A stretch of DNA of 64,000 bases. It comes from Senegalia massiliensis. Lineage in GTDB: Bacteria; Bacillota; Clostridia; Tissierellales; SIT17. Of this stretch, positions 8,207 to 17,014 are shown one piece after another. Every line of letters begins with the position of its first letter. Within the stretch, counting starts at the first letter, position 1. The DNA is taken from the NCBI RefSeq assembly GCF_900626135.1, contig NZ_LR130786.1:788064-852063 (forward strand). The letters are read 5' to 3'. Position numbers and translations under genes: made by a program. A model generated the notes under the pieces. The model was given only the letters and a program-made list of their open reading frames with translations. It was not told the DNA's origin and did not search any database.

Positions 8207-9304
8207 ATGGGAACGATTGTTATTACAGTTGGTGCTATATCTGGAATTACAGGTGTTTTGGCATTTCTTTTAACGCTTGCTAAAAATACTATAGGTAATT
8301 ATGGAGAAGTTATTATTAATATAAATGATGATGAAGATTATGTAGTAGATGGTGGAGATACCCTTCTATCATCTCTTATAAGTCAAAAAATATTTATACC
8401 TTCTGCCTGTGGTGGTAAAGGTAGTTGCGGTTATTGTAAGGTAAAGATAACAGAAGGAGGAGGACCTGTATTACCTACTGAACTAGGTTATCTAACTCCT
8501 GAAGACATGAAAGAAAATGTACGATTATCTTGCCAAGTAAAAGTAAAAGAAAATATAAAAATTGAAATACCTGAAGAATTATTTAATGTAAGAGAATATG
8601 AAGGTAAAGTATCACAAATAATAGATTTAACTCCTACAATAAAGCATTTAACCTTCGATATAAAAGAAGGTAGTATTGATTTTAAACCAGGACAATATGT
8701 ACAGCTAAGAGCTCCACAATATAAAGGAAGTGATGAAGAAGTATATAGAGCTTATTCAATAGCATCATCTCCAATGCTTAAAAATAAATTGGAACTTATA
8801 ATAGGCTATGTCCCAGAAGGAATTGCTACAACTTATGTCCATCATCATTTAAATGAAAATAATGAAGTATTATTTAATGGTCCATATGGAGATTTTTATT
8901 ATCAAGATACTGATAGAGAAATGGTAATGGTAGCAATAGGTACAGGTATGGCTCCAATATTATCAATTTTATATCATATGGTTGAAAATAACATAGATAG
9001 AAAAGCTACATTCTATTTTGGAGCAAGATATATGGAAGATTTATTTTTTGTTGAAGAGTTAAAAGAAATAGAACAAAAATTGCCTAATTTTAAATTTGTT
9101 CCAACACTTTCAAGAGCTAAAAAGAAAGATGGATGGACCGGTGATATAGGTAGAGTAACTGATGCTATAGATAAATATATGGAAAATGGAGAAAATAAAG
9201 AAGCTTACCTTTGTGGTAGCCCTAGAATGATAGATTCTACTGTTGAAAAGTTAAAAGAAAAAGGAATTCCTGAAAACTTAATATTCTATGATAAATTTGA
9301 ATAA
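8207..9304 (+). CDS. nqrF: Nqr subunit F (NADH-oxidising flavoprotein, 2Fe-2S)
   Basis: 365 aa, the electron-input subunit. It has an N-terminal membrane anchor (about 3-24) and a plant-type 2Fe-2S ferredoxin domain with Cys68, Cys74, Cys77 and Cys109 (C-x5-C-x2-C-x31-C). A ferredoxin-NADP-reductase-like module follows, with the FAD motif RAYS (181-184), the NAD motif GTGMAP (245-250) and CGSPRM near the C-terminus. It oxidises NADH at the cytosolic face and feeds the FMN chain. It ends the operon and is followed by a strong terminator. Its presence in place of RnfB/RnfC shows that NADH, not ferredoxin, is the likely donor. Confidence 0.95.
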   Translation: MGTIVITVGAISGITGVLAFLLTLAKNTIGNYGEVIININDDEDYVVDGGDTLLSSLISQKIFIPSACGGKGSCGYCKVKITEGGGPVLPTELGYLTPEDMKENVRLSCQVKVKENIKIEIPEELFNVREYEGKVSQIIDLTPTIKHLTFDIKEGSIDFKPGQYVQLRAPQYKGSDEEVYRAYSIASSPMLKNKLELIIGYVPEGIATTYVHHHLNENNEVLFNGPYGDFYYQDTDREMVMVAIGTGMAPILSILYHMVENNIDRKATFYFGARYMEDLFFVEELKEIEQKLPNFKFVPTLSRAKKKDGWTGDIGRVTDAIDKYMENGENKEAYLCGSPRMIDSTVEKLKEKGIPENLIFYDKFE

Positions 9305-9309
9305 ATTTT

Positions 9310-9334
9310 AACCCCCTTAATTATAAAGGGGGTT
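9310..9334. terminator. Bidirectional intrinsic terminator after nqrF
   Basis: Arms AACCCCCTT (9310-9318) and AAGGGGGTT (9326-9334) with a 7-base loop and flanking T/A runs. It ends the nqr operon and the convergent peroxiredoxin gene. Confidence 0.85.
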
Positions 9335-9347
9335 TCCTTCTTATATA

Positions 9348-9869
9348 TTAAAGTAAGTCTTCTCCTTCTTCCCAATCTATTGGGCATAATCCACCAGTTT
9401 TTAGAGCTCTAAGTACACGAAGAGTTTCTTCTACACTACGTCCTACATTTAAATCATGTACAACTGAATATCTTACTATTCCTTCAGGATCTATTATAAA
9501 TAATCCTCTTAATGCTACACCATCTTCTTCTACTAAAATTCCATAATCTCTTGATACATTCATTGTTTTATCTGCAGCAAGTGGGAAATTTAATTTTCCT
9601 AAGTCACCATTTATCCAAGCTTTATGTGAATGTTCACTATCTGTACTTACTCCTAATACTCTAGCGCCTTCTGCTTCAAATTTTGCACATTGTTTACTAT
9701 ATCCTGTTATTTCAGTTGGGCAAACAAATGTAAAATCTAATGGATAAAAGAACATTACTAACCAATCGCCTTTATAATCATCTAATTTTACTTCACCAAA
9801 TTCTTCTCCATTTCCTTTAACTATTGGCATTTTAAAATCCGGTGCTGGTTTTCCTACTAATCTTTCCAT
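9348..9869 (-). CDS. 2-Cys peroxiredoxin (AhpC/Prx1 type)
   Basis: 173-aa cytosolic thiol peroxidase that reduces H2O2 and organic hydroperoxides. The peroxidatic Cys50 sits in DFTFVCPTE and the resolving Cys162 in GGLCPIDW, placing it with typical 2-Cys enzymes. The electron donor (AhpF, thioredoxin or an NADH-linked system) is not adjacent; the thioredoxin-like gene at 34506 is one possible donor, by inference only. It stands alone with a good AAGGAGGAAA ribosome site. No clear PerR box was found upstream. Confidence 0.94.
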   Translation of the reverse strand: MERLVGKPAPDFKMPIVKGNGEEFGEVKLDDYKGDWLVMFFYPLDFTFVCPTEITGYSKQCAKFEAEGARVLGVSTDSEHSHKAWINGDLGKLNFPLAADKTMNVSRDYGILVEEDGVALRGLFIIDPEGIVRYSVVHDLNVGRSVEETLRVLRALKTGGLCPIDWEEGEDLL

Positions 9870-9978
9870 AAATCATTTTCCTCCTTAGAATTATAAATTA
9901 AGTCTCACAATACTATATATTCCCCATACCAAATTTTTTAAACATTTAAATGATAATTTTTTTCAATTAGTTTTAATT

Positions 9979-10209
9979 TCACTTTAATAATTTTCCAATT
10001 TCATCATAATCTACTTCAATTAACTCTTCCATTGTACATTCAAGACCAGCACATAATTTTAATATTGTTTCTAAACTAAGTGATTCTAGTTTTCTATCAT
10101 TATTTAATTTTGTGATAGTAGGATTTGAAATTTGGCATAATTCTGCCACTTCAGTGACATTTTTTATTCTTTTTTTAGCCATTATTATTCTTAAATTAGA
10201 TCTAATCAT
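9979..10209 (-). CDS. Small Xre/Cro-CI family regulator
   Basis: 76 aa, almost entirely one helix-turn-helix domain: VTEVAELCQISNPTITKLNN forms helices 2-3, followed by LSLETILKLCAGLECTMEELIE, the usual Xre tail (compare YozG or YvaO-like proteins). It is divergent from the Spo0E-like gene. The 197-bp spacer carries two copies of the palindrome AACTATAGTT, one of them between that gene's -35 and -10. It is therefore a candidate repressor of the Spo0E-like gene and perhaps of itself. Confidence 0.9.
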   Translation of the reverse strand: MIRSNLRIIMAKKRIKNVTEVAELCQISNPTITKLNNDRKLESLSLETILKLCAGLECTMEELIEVDYDEIGKLLK

Positions 10210-10299
10210 AAAACATCCTCCTATCCTATATTATAATTATACACAATTCGACATTAAAAGTACAGTTTAATTATTTATAATTATATTTTTATAAATTAA

Positions 10300-10358
10300 A
10301 ACTATAGTTAAAAAAATTTAAATTATAACTTGAAAAATATAAACTATAGTTATATAAT
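10300..10358 (+). promoter_or_regulatory. Promoter with two palindromic operators, Spo0E-like gene
   Basis: TTGAAA (10330-10335), a 17-bp spacer and TATAAT (10353-10358) form a near-consensus sigma-A promoter. The palindrome AACTATAGTT fills the spacer at 10342-10351 and recurs at 10300-10309, 42 bp upstream, i.e. about four helical turns. This layout suits a dimeric repressor such as the adjacent Xre protein. Confidence 0.6.
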
Positions 10359-10405
10359 AATATTAAGGGATTAGAGATTTCAGTATAAAACAAAGGGGGA
10401 TATTC

Positions 10406-10582
10406 ATGGATAAAAATTATTTATCAAAATTGAATAATACAAGACAAGATTTAAATAATCTAATAGCAAAAAATTTAAATGAGCTCACTAATTTAGAAAT
10501 AGTTACATTAAGTCAAGAACTGGACAAGCTTATTGTTGTTTATCAAAAAGAATTAAATAAAAAAAATATGATATTACATTAA
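10406..10582 (+). CDS. Spo0E-like sporulation phosphatase
   Basis: 58 aa. It contains the Spo0E-family signature SQELDKLIVVYQ in its second helix (about 36-47), preceded by a first helix with NLNELTNLEIVTL; two short helices are the whole fold. Spo0E-like aspartyl-phosphate phosphatases remove phosphate from Spo0A~P and delay sporulation. The ribosome site AAAGGGGGA precedes the ATG by 8 nt. It has its own promoter with operator-like palindromes and ends in a strong terminator. It is a short gene that automated calling can miss. Confidence 0.85.
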   Translation: MDKNYLSKLNNTRQDLNNLIAKNLNELTNLEIVTLSQELDKLIVVYQKELNKKNMILH

Positions 10583-10594
10583 TCAAAATAAAAA

Positions 10595-10617
10595 ACATCG
10601 TCTAAGACGATGTTTTT
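10595..10617. terminator. Bidirectional intrinsic terminator
   Basis: Arms ACATCGTC (10595-10602) and GACGATGT (10606-10613), extended by A and T runs on either side. It serves the Spo0E-like gene and the convergent iadA. Confidence 0.85.
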
Positions 10618-10620
10618 TAT

Positions 10621-11793
10621 TTATTCAAATGTTCCTTTCACAATTATCTCTTTTTCTTTTATCATTATTTTTCCCATTGCTATAACTGTATCTATTTCTA
10701 AAGAATCTTTATCTAATAAAACAATATCAGCATCATTCTTTTCTTTAATATACCCTTTAGATTGTAATTTTAATATATCTGCTGGATTAGATGTAATTGG
10801 TCTTAAACTTTCTTCTATAGGTACATCAAAAACCTGTATTGATTCTTTAACTTTTTCATATAGAGATTTAACTTTTCCTACTTGTAACCCTATATATTCT
10901 CCTTTTTCATTAAAATCTGGTAAACTTCCTTGTCCATCTGATGTAAATGTTATATTTTTATTTGATACTCCAGCTTCTATCATTGTTTTTAAAGCCTTTC
11001 CGCAAGGCACTTCACCTTCTTCTAAAAACTTTTCAGTTGTACTTGTAGTAAAATCAACATATCCACCCTTTTTAGCATATTCTATCGCATCTTCAAATAA
11101 ATATGGATTTCTATTCATATGAGTAGGTAAAAATTGGGTTATTGGTATATCATAATTTTCTACTACATCCAATAATAATTTTGTAGTATCTTTACTATCT
11201 CCCATATGAATATTTACAATACCTGCCTTCCCAGAAAGTATGCCACCAACACGTGTTTCTGCTGTAAGTCGTGCAAGTTCAGCTGAAGTTGGTTGAGAGG
11301 ATCTATGATCTGCCAAGGAAATTTCTCCTGAACCTATTATTTTATCTATTAATATTATATCATCTTGAATATTACCTGTTATTGTTCTAACTGGAATTTG
11401 ATATGACCCTGTTTGAATAAAAGAAGTTATTCCTTCTTCTTCAAGCCCACGAGCTTTAGCAAGTAAATTAGTCATAGTTCTAGTAGTACCATCCGTACCA
11501 AGTACTCCTATAACAGTAGTTACTCCTCCTGTAGTTATGTCAGTTAAATTTATTTCTGGAGTTCTAGATTTAAAGCTACCCTCTCCTCCTCCTCCACATA
11601 TGTGAACATGAGAATCAATAAAACCTGGTACTACTAACTTTCCCTTTGCATCTATTATTTGAATATCTAAAACACTATCTGGTAATTCAATATTTTCCTC
11701 TATATATCCTATTTTATCTCCAATTATCAATATATCTCTTTTACCTAAGTATTCTGGATTGTACACTTCACCATTTTTTATTAATTTAATCAT
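10621..11793 (-). CDS. iadA: Isoaspartyl dipeptidase
   Basis: 390 aa, amidohydrolase superfamily, two-zinc enzyme that cleaves beta-aspartyl (isoaspartyl) dipeptides left over from damaged proteins. The metal site begins with GFIDSHVH (His62, His64). Further family blocks are ADHRSSQPT, VNIHMGD, LPTHMNRNP, FTSDGQGSLP and the C-terminal VKGTFE, as in E. coli IadA. The chosen ATG at 11793 follows GAAAGGAG at 7 nt; an in-frame start 11 codons upstream lacks a ribosome site. It is monocistronic between two terminators and fits a peptide-using lifestyle, along with PepV. Confidence 0.94.
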   Translation of the reverse strand: MIKLIKNGEVYNPEYLGKRDILIIGDKIGYIEENIELPDSVLDIQIIDAKGKLVVPGFIDSHVHICGGGGEGSFKSRTPEINLTDITTGGVTTVIGVLGTDGTTRTMTNLLAKARGLEEEGITSFIQTGSYQIPVRTITGNIQDDIILIDKIIGSGEISLADHRSSQPTSAELARLTAETRVGGILSGKAGIVNIHMGDSKDTTKLLLDVVENYDIPITQFLPTHMNRNPYLFEDAIEYAKKGGYVDFTTSTTEKFLEEGEVPCGKALKTMIEAGVSNKNITFTSDGQGSLPDFNEKGEYIGLQVGKVKSLYEKVKESIQVFDVPIEESLRPITSNPADILKLQSKGYIKEKNDADIVLLDKDSLEIDTVIAMGKIMIKEKEIIVKGTFE

Positions 11794-11841
11794 GAAACCT
11801 CTCCTTTCAAATAATAATATACCCAAAATTAATAAAAAATA

Positions 11842-11870
11842 AAGCTAGATCAATCTAGTTGATCTAGCTT
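11842..11870 (-). terminator. Intrinsic terminator of ileS
   Basis: Perfect 12-bp arms AAGCTAGATCAA (11842-11853) and TTGATCTAGCTT (11859-11870) with a 5-base loop, followed on the minus strand by TTATTTTTTATT. It lies directly after the ileS stop. Confidence 0.88.
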
Positions 11871-11875
11871 ATAAA

Positions 11876-14800
11876 TTAATTTTTTTCTACTTTTATACCT
11901 GTGTCATGACCATTTAAATTATGAACTTCTAGATCTTTATCATCCACACTATTTACTTCTACTGCAAGTGTTTCAGACTTTATATAATCACTATATTTAT
12001 TAATAGCATCATTTATTTCAATATCACCATTAAAATAAATCTTTATATTATCCATCATTTCATAATCATTATTTTTTCTCATTTGTTGTACTTTAGATAT
12101 AAATTCTCTTGCATATCCTTCATTTAATAACTCATCTGTAAGGGTAGTATCTAATATTACAAATAAATTATTCTCCATAGATACAGTAAATCCTTCTTTT
12201 GATTCTATTCTTATATCTACAAGCTCTTTTGAGAAAGTGAAATCTTCCCCATCTAAATCAACAGTTAATTCTTCATTGTTCTCTAGTTTGTTTACTGCTT
12301 CTGTAGAATCTAAACTATTAAGTGCTTTAGCAAAAAACTTAATCTTTTTACCAAGTTTAGGTCCTGCAACAGGGAAATTAGGTTTTAAGTTAAATCTCAT
12401 ATATTCTTTTAAATCTTTTGCAAATACTACATTCTTTACATTTAATTCTTCTTTGATTAAAGGAACTAAGTCTGAAATTAAATCTTCATATTTTCCATCA
12501 ACTATAACCTCTGATATTGGTTGACGTACTTTGATTCTTACTTGTTCTCTTGAAGCTCTTCCTAACTTAACTAAATCTCTTACTAAATCCATTTTTTCTT
12601 CCACTGTAGGGTCTATTAAATCAGTATTAGTTTCTGGGTAATAATCTACATGAACAGATAAATTATTCGTTAAATTTCTATAGATTTCTTCAGAAATATA
12701 TGGTGCAAATGGTGCAACCATCTTTGAAATACCAAGTAATATTTCATATGTTGTATTATATACTGCTTTTTTATCATCAGTTAATTCTGTAGCCCAGAAC
12801 CTTCTTCTTGAACGTCTTATATACCAGTTACTTAAGTCTTCATTTACAAATTCTTGTATTTCTCTTACTACTTTTGTTAAATCAAATTTATCCATATTTT
12901 CTTTTGTAACTTTTATAAGGTTATTATATTTTGAAAGAATCCATCTATCTATTTCTGGTCTATTTTTATAATCAATATTAAATTCTTTTGGATCAATTCC
13001 ATCAGTATTTGCATATAGTGTAAAGAAATTATATACATTTTTAATAGTTGAGAAGAATTTACTTTGTACTTCTTTTAGACCTTCTTCATCAAACTTAGTA
13101 GGTGACCAAGCTGGTGATACATATAATAGATACCATCTAAGTGCATCTGCACCATATTTATCAAACATTTCAAAAGGATCTACTGTATTTCCTTTTGATT
13201 TAGACATTTTTTTACCTTCTCTGTCTAATATAAGATCATTAACAAGAACTTTTTTATATGGAGCTTCTCCTTTAACAAAAGTTGATATAGCAAGTAATGA
13301 ATAGAACCAACCTCTAGTTTGATCTATACCTTCACATATAAAATCTGCTGGAAATAATTCATCAAAATTATCTTTGTTTTCGAATGGATAATGATGTTGC
13401 GCAAAAGGCATAGAACCACTATCAAACCAACAGTCAATAACATCTTTTACCCTTGTCATAGTTGAACCACAATGCTCACATTTTATATGAACATCATCTA
13501 CAAATGGTCTATGAAGTTCAATATTTTCATTTATATCCTCTATAGATTTTTCAACAAGTTCTTTTCTAGATCCTATACTCTCTGTATGATCACAACTATC
13601 GCATCTCCAAATATTAAGTGGTGTACCCCAATATCTACTTCGAGAAATAGCCCAATCATTTAAATTTTCTAACCAGTTTCCAAAACGCTTTTCTCCTACA
13701 TAATCTGGATACCACTCTACATTATTATTGTTTTCTATCAATTGATCCTTAAGTTTAGTCATTTCTATATACCAACTAGGCTTTGCATAGTATAATAATG
13801 GAGTCTTACATCTCCAACAATGAGGATAATTATGAGCCATTTTTTGTTTTTTAAATAATTTATCCTTCTCAGCAAGCCATTTTATAATTTCTATATCTGC
13901 ATCCATTACAAACATGCCTTCCCATGGAGTTGTAGTGTATTTTCCATCTTCATTTACAGGTTGTAATACAGGTAAATCATATCTTCTTCCAGTATTATAG
14001 TCATCTTCACCAAATGCAGGTGCTGAATGTACTATACCAGTACCATCAGTTGTAGTTACATAATCTGCAACAGTTACAAAAAATGCTTTTTTATCAGCTT
14101 CTACAAAAGGCATTAATTGTTCATATTCCATATACTCTAAATCTTTACCTGTAAGATTTTCTAAAACTTCATATTCCTTATCTCCTAATACATTATCTAA
14201 TAAATCTTCTGCTAAATAATACACTTCACCTTCAGATTTAACTTTTGTGTATTGTACATCAGGATGTACTGTTAAAGCAACATTTGCAGCAAGTGTCCAG
14301 GGAGTAGTAGTCCATACAAGGAAATATTCATCTATATTTTTTCTTTTAAATTTAACTATAACTGTATTTGTTTTAATTTCTTCATAACCTTGTGCAACTT
14401 CATGAGATGCAAGTCCAGTACCACATCTAGTACAATATGGCAATATCTTATGTCCTTCATAAATCATATTTTCTTTATTAAATTTATCTAATATCCACCA
14501 TACTGACTCTATATAGTCATTATCAAGTGTTATATAAGGATTATCTAAATCAATAGCATATCCCATTCTTTTAGTCATTTCTCTCCATAAATTTTCATAT
14601 TTAAATACTGAATCTCTACATTTTTCATTGAATTTATCAAGGCCATATTCTTCTATTTCTTGCTTGTTATTTAAATTCAATTGTTTTTCAACTTCAATTT
14701 CTACAGGTAATCCATGTGTATCCCATCCTGCTTTTCTTTTAACTTGATAACCTTCCATAGTTTTATATCTACATACAGAATCTTTTAATGTTCTTGAAAG

Positions 14801-14980
14801 CACGTGATGGATTCCTGGCCTTCCATTAGCAGTTGGAGGACCTTCATAAAATACAAAAGGTTTTTTCCCTTCTCTTGTTTCTATGCTTTTTTCTAATATA
14901 TCTATATCATCCCAAAAATCAGATATATCTTTTTCTTTTACCTTTACATCTTCATTTGATAACTGTTCAAACTTATCCAT
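11876..14980 (-). CDS. ileS: Isoleucyl-tRNA synthetase
   Basis: 1034 aa class I synthetase charging tRNA-Ile. The N-terminal catalytic core carries PPTANGRPGIHH (the HIGH-type site, about 48-59), HGLPVE, the editing (CP1) domain with TTTPWTLAANVA, several zinc-type CxxC pairs (YCTRCG, CWRCK, CEHCG), and KMSKS in GKKMSKSKGNTV. The length and C-terminal arrangement fit the long, eukaryote-like IleS2 class found in many Clostridia, often less sensitive to mupirocin. The ATG at 14980 is preceded by AAGGGTGA; a start 29 codons upstream would fall within the T-box leader. Expression is controlled by that T-box. Confidence 0.95.
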   Translation of the reverse strand: MDKFEQLSNEDVKVKEKDISDFWDDIDILEKSIETREGKKPFVFYEGPPTANGRPGIHHVLSRTLKDSVCRYKTMEGYQVKRKAGWDTHGLPVEIEVEKQLNLNNKQEIEEYGLDKFNEKCRDSVFKYENLWREMTKRMGYAIDLDNPYITLDNDYIESVWWILDKFNKENMIYEGHKILPYCTRCGTGLASHEVAQGYEEIKTNTVIVKFKRKNIDEYFLVWTTTPWTLAANVALTVHPDVQYTKVKSEGEVYYLAEDLLDNVLGDKEYEVLENLTGKDLEYMEYEQLMPFVEADKKAFFVTVADYVTTTDGTGIVHSAPAFGEDDYNTGRRYDLPVLQPVNEDGKYTTTPWEGMFVMDADIEIIKWLAEKDKLFKKQKMAHNYPHCWRCKTPLLYYAKPSWYIEMTKLKDQLIENNNNVEWYPDYVGEKRFGNWLENLNDWAISRSRYWGTPLNIWRCDSCDHTESIGSRKELVEKSIEDINENIELHRPFVDDVHIKCEHCGSTMTRVKDVIDCWFDSGSMPFAQHHYPFENKDNFDELFPADFICEGIDQTRGWFYSLLAISTFVKGEAPYKKVLVNDLILDREGKKMSKSKGNTVDPFEMFDKYGADALRWYLLYVSPAWSPTKFDEEGLKEVQSKFFSTIKNVYNFFTLYANTDGIDPKEFNIDYKNRPEIDRWILSKYNNLIKVTKENMDKFDLTKVVREIQEFVNEDLSNWYIRRSRRRFWATELTDDKKAVYNTTYEILLGISKMVAPFAPYISEEIYRNLTNNLSVHVDYYPETNTDLIDPTVEEKMDLVRDLVKLGRASREQVRIKVRQPISEVIVDGKYEDLISDLVPLIKEELNVKNVVFAKDLKEYMRFNLKPNFPVAGPKLGKKIKFFAKALNSLDSTEAVNKLENNEELTVDLDGEDFTFSKELVDIRIESKEGFTVSMENNLFVILDTTLTDELLNEGYAREFISKVQQMRKNNDYEMMDNIKIYFNGDIEINDAINKYSDYIKSETLAVEVNSVDDKDLEVHNLNGHDTGIKVEKN

Positions 14981-15014
14981 ATTTTCACCCTTTTCTTTAA
15001 ATAATTTATATAAA

Positions 15015-15250
15015 AAATAAATCCCTAAGCATATGCTTAGGGACGAATTTATCGCGGTACCACCCAAATTATAGTAAAAATACTATCACTCAAATAAATA
15101 TAACGCATTTCTGCGAAATGTCTTACTAGTTTCAGACATATTGCTCCAAGGTGATTTTCATATAAATATTAATAATAATCTTTCAGCCTATGGATTATCT
15201 CTCTATAAATAATAATTTATACTACTCTCCTCATCATAACAGTTAATTAT
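15015..15250 (-). promoter_or_regulatory. T-box riboswitch, isoleucine-specific, before ileS
   Basis: The minus strand reads a full T-box leader. Stem I begins with ATGATGAGGAGAGTAG near 15235. It contains AGAGAG and a specifier loop with ATC (Ile codon) at 15153-15155 inside GAAAATCACC. The T-box sequence TGGTACCGCG is at 15053-15062. The competing terminator has 11-bp arms (15022-15032 and 15033-15043) and a T run. Uncharged tRNA-Ile pairs with the specifier and T-box to form the antiterminator, raising ileS expression when isoleucine is short. Confidence 0.95.
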
Positions 15251-15264
15251 ATAGTTTGATTAAT

Positions 15265-15292
15265 AATATATCAAAATATAAATATTTGTCAA
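15265..15292 (-). promoter_or_regulatory. Sigma-A promoter of the ileS T-box transcript
   Basis: TTGACA (15287-15292) and TATATT (15265-15270) on the minus strand with a 16-bp spacer, about 15-20 bp before the start of stem I. Confidence 0.7.
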
Positions 15293-15307
15293 GAATTTTA
15301 TAAAAAA

Positions 15308-16030
15308 TTATAATAAAGTTTCAACATTTGAATCTACTTTATATATTATGTCCTTTCTTTCAATAATTATTGTAGTATTCTTTGATAAGTCATAATCATT
15401 TTTTATAAAATCATATAATTCTCTATTTGGATTCATAGCTATAGGATTTCCAACCATTTTAAACATTGAAATATCTCCAGATGTATCTCCATATGCATAG
15501 CTATTCTTTAAATCAATATTAAATTTATCCACAAATTCATCTAAAGCTCTTTGCTTATTAAAAGAATCCCACATTTTAACTATTTCACCAGTGAAATTAT
15601 CATTCTCATCTAATACATATTTACTACCTCTAAATTGAGTAACATCATATCTTTCTGCCATCTTTTCCACTAAAAACTCTGGACTACCAGATATAAAGAA
15701 AACTTTATGTCCTTGATCATGATGCCACTTTATACGATCTCTAGTATATTTATATACTTTTTCTCCATTTAATCTTATTACTTGATGAGCTATAAATGAT
15801 ATATGTGATTTATTTATTCCCTTGAGTTCATTTACATAAATATCAGCTAATTCTTCAAGATAATCTTCAAAATCACCATACCTTCTTTCCCATTTTTCAT
15901 ATGTATGTTTTACATGGCTATGCCATATTGCCTCATCTATAACTTCATATTTGATTAGTTTTTTAAAATGTTCTATCATTAGTGAGTTCCTATAAAGTGT
16001 ACCGTCAATATCAAAAAATGCTCCTATCAT
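15308..16030 (-). CDS. HAD-superfamily phosphatase, subfamily IB (SerB-like)
   Basis: 240 aa cytosolic phosphohydrolase. The motif I nucleophile is in FFDIDGTLYRN, motif II in FFISGSPEF, and the motif III/IV acidic pair in AYGDTSGDISMF; the region between holds the helical cap of HAD-IB enzymes such as phosphoserine phosphatase relatives. The substrate is uncertain: phosphoserine, glycerol-phosphate or an undecaprenyl-linked phosphate are all possible. The ATG at 16030 is chosen because GAGGGG lies 8 nt upstream; a GTG three codons earlier would overlap that ribosome site. Confidence 0.85.
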   Translation of the reverse strand: MIGAFFDIDGTLYRNSLMIEHFKKLIKYEVIDEAIWHSHVKHTYEKWERRYGDFEDYLEELADIYVNELKGINKSHISFIAHQVIRLNGEKVYKYTRDRIKWHHDQGHKVFFISGSPEFLVEKMAERYDVTQFRGSKYVLDENDNFTGEIVKMWDSFNKQRALDEFVDKFNIDLKNSYAYGDTSGDISMFKMVGNPIAMNPNRELYDFIKNDYDLSKNTTIIIERKDIIYKVDSNVETLL

Positions 16031-16067
16031 AATTTTCACCCCTCTTTATTATTATACTAATTAAAAA

Positions 16068-16976
16068 CTATAAATTAATTAAAATAAGCGCTACAATAGT
16101 CATAAAAATCGCAATGATTTCTTTTCTTTCTAATTTTTCTCCTAGAAACAATGTTCCAACAAGTGTTATAATTATAATGCTACCTGCACTATATATTGGA
16201 AATACTACAGAAGTTTTCATATGATTTAATGCGAGTATCAAAAAAAAGGAAGAAAATAAATTTGGTATACCTACTAATATTCCTGTAATCAAATCAACCT
16301 TACTAACTTTCTTTTTCCTTCTCAAAGTCATTATTAAGCTAATTATAAAAGCTATAAAAAAAACAAAAAATAAAAATATTGATTTATACTCTGATATTGC
16401 ATATTTTTGAAATATTTTATTAGAAAACTCTGCAAATCCACCAAATAGGAATAAAAGTATTAAATTTATATGTATGTCTTTTATTTGATTTTTCTTAAAT
16501 GATATATTAACTATTATTATTGAAATAAGAGATAGAATTATACCTATCCATTGAATATATGTAGGAAACTCTCTCCATAATATTATAGAAAAACTCATAG
16601 GTACAAGTATTCCAAGCTTTGCAAAAGTTCCTGCAAGGCCTACATTGTTCTTTTTTACACTTATCTGATAGTATACAAAAGATAAAAAGAAAAATACTCC
16701 AGCAAATATGCCAACTATAATGGCCCAAATAAAACTACTACTTGGAGAAAAAAGTCCATTCCCTTTTAAAACTACATCTTTAAACTCATAAAAAAAATTA
16801 TCATATCCTTGTAAAATTATATTTCCTTCTACTATACTTAAAATAAGACTTACTATAAAGGCTGTAAAATAATTCATTGTAGTTACAGCATAACGATTTA
16901 AATTATTTGTTTCACTAAACTTAAATATTATAGCTATAGATGAACTACATATTATTGCAAGTAATAAATAACCCAT
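16068..16976 (-). CDS. EamA/DMT-superfamily transporter
   Basis: 302 aa with about ten transmembrane helices in two EamA repeats, the drug/metabolite transporter fold. Clear features are the helix-boundary FAKLGILVPMSFSIILWREFP and the C-terminal SVVFPIYSAGSIIIITLVGTLFLGE (read in parts). The cargo of this family is usually amino acids, nucleosides or drugs and cannot be read from sequence. The ATG at 16976 has GGGGGA six bases upstream; an in-frame TTG nine codons earlier lacks a ribosome site. It follows the sortase gene by 38 bp on the same strand. Confidence 0.85.
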   Translation of the reverse strand: MGYLLLAIICSSSIAIIFKFSETNNLNRYAVTTMNYFTAFIVSLILSIVEGNIILQGYDNFFYEFKDVVLKGNGLFSPSSSFIWAIIVGIFAGVFFFLSFVYYQISVKKNNVGLAGTFAKLGILVPMSFSIILWREFPTYIQWIGIILSLISIIIVNISFKKNQIKDIHINLILLFLFGGFAEFSNKIFQKYAISEYKSIFLFFVFFIAFIISLIMTLRRKKKVSKVDLITGILVGIPNLFSSFFLILALNHMKTSVVFPIYSAGSIIIITLVGTLFLGEKLERKEIIAIFMTIVALILINL

Positions 16977-17014
16977 ATTATTCCCCCATATTCTATAGAT
17001 CAATTATAACATAT

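Noticed and set aside
5388..9304. Rnf complex
   Set aside because: Subunit lengths of B and C suit Rnf, but D and E match NqrD and NqrE and the last gene is NqrF; no rnfB or rnfC is present.
10610..11122. Plus-strand frame of 170 codons inside iadA
   Set aside because: It is the complement of well-matched iadA coding sequence and has no ribosome site.
15050..15067. Longer IleS reading frame beginning in the T-box
   Set aside because: It would translate the antiterminator and terminator; the ATG at 14980 has a ribosome site and gives the normal N-terminus.
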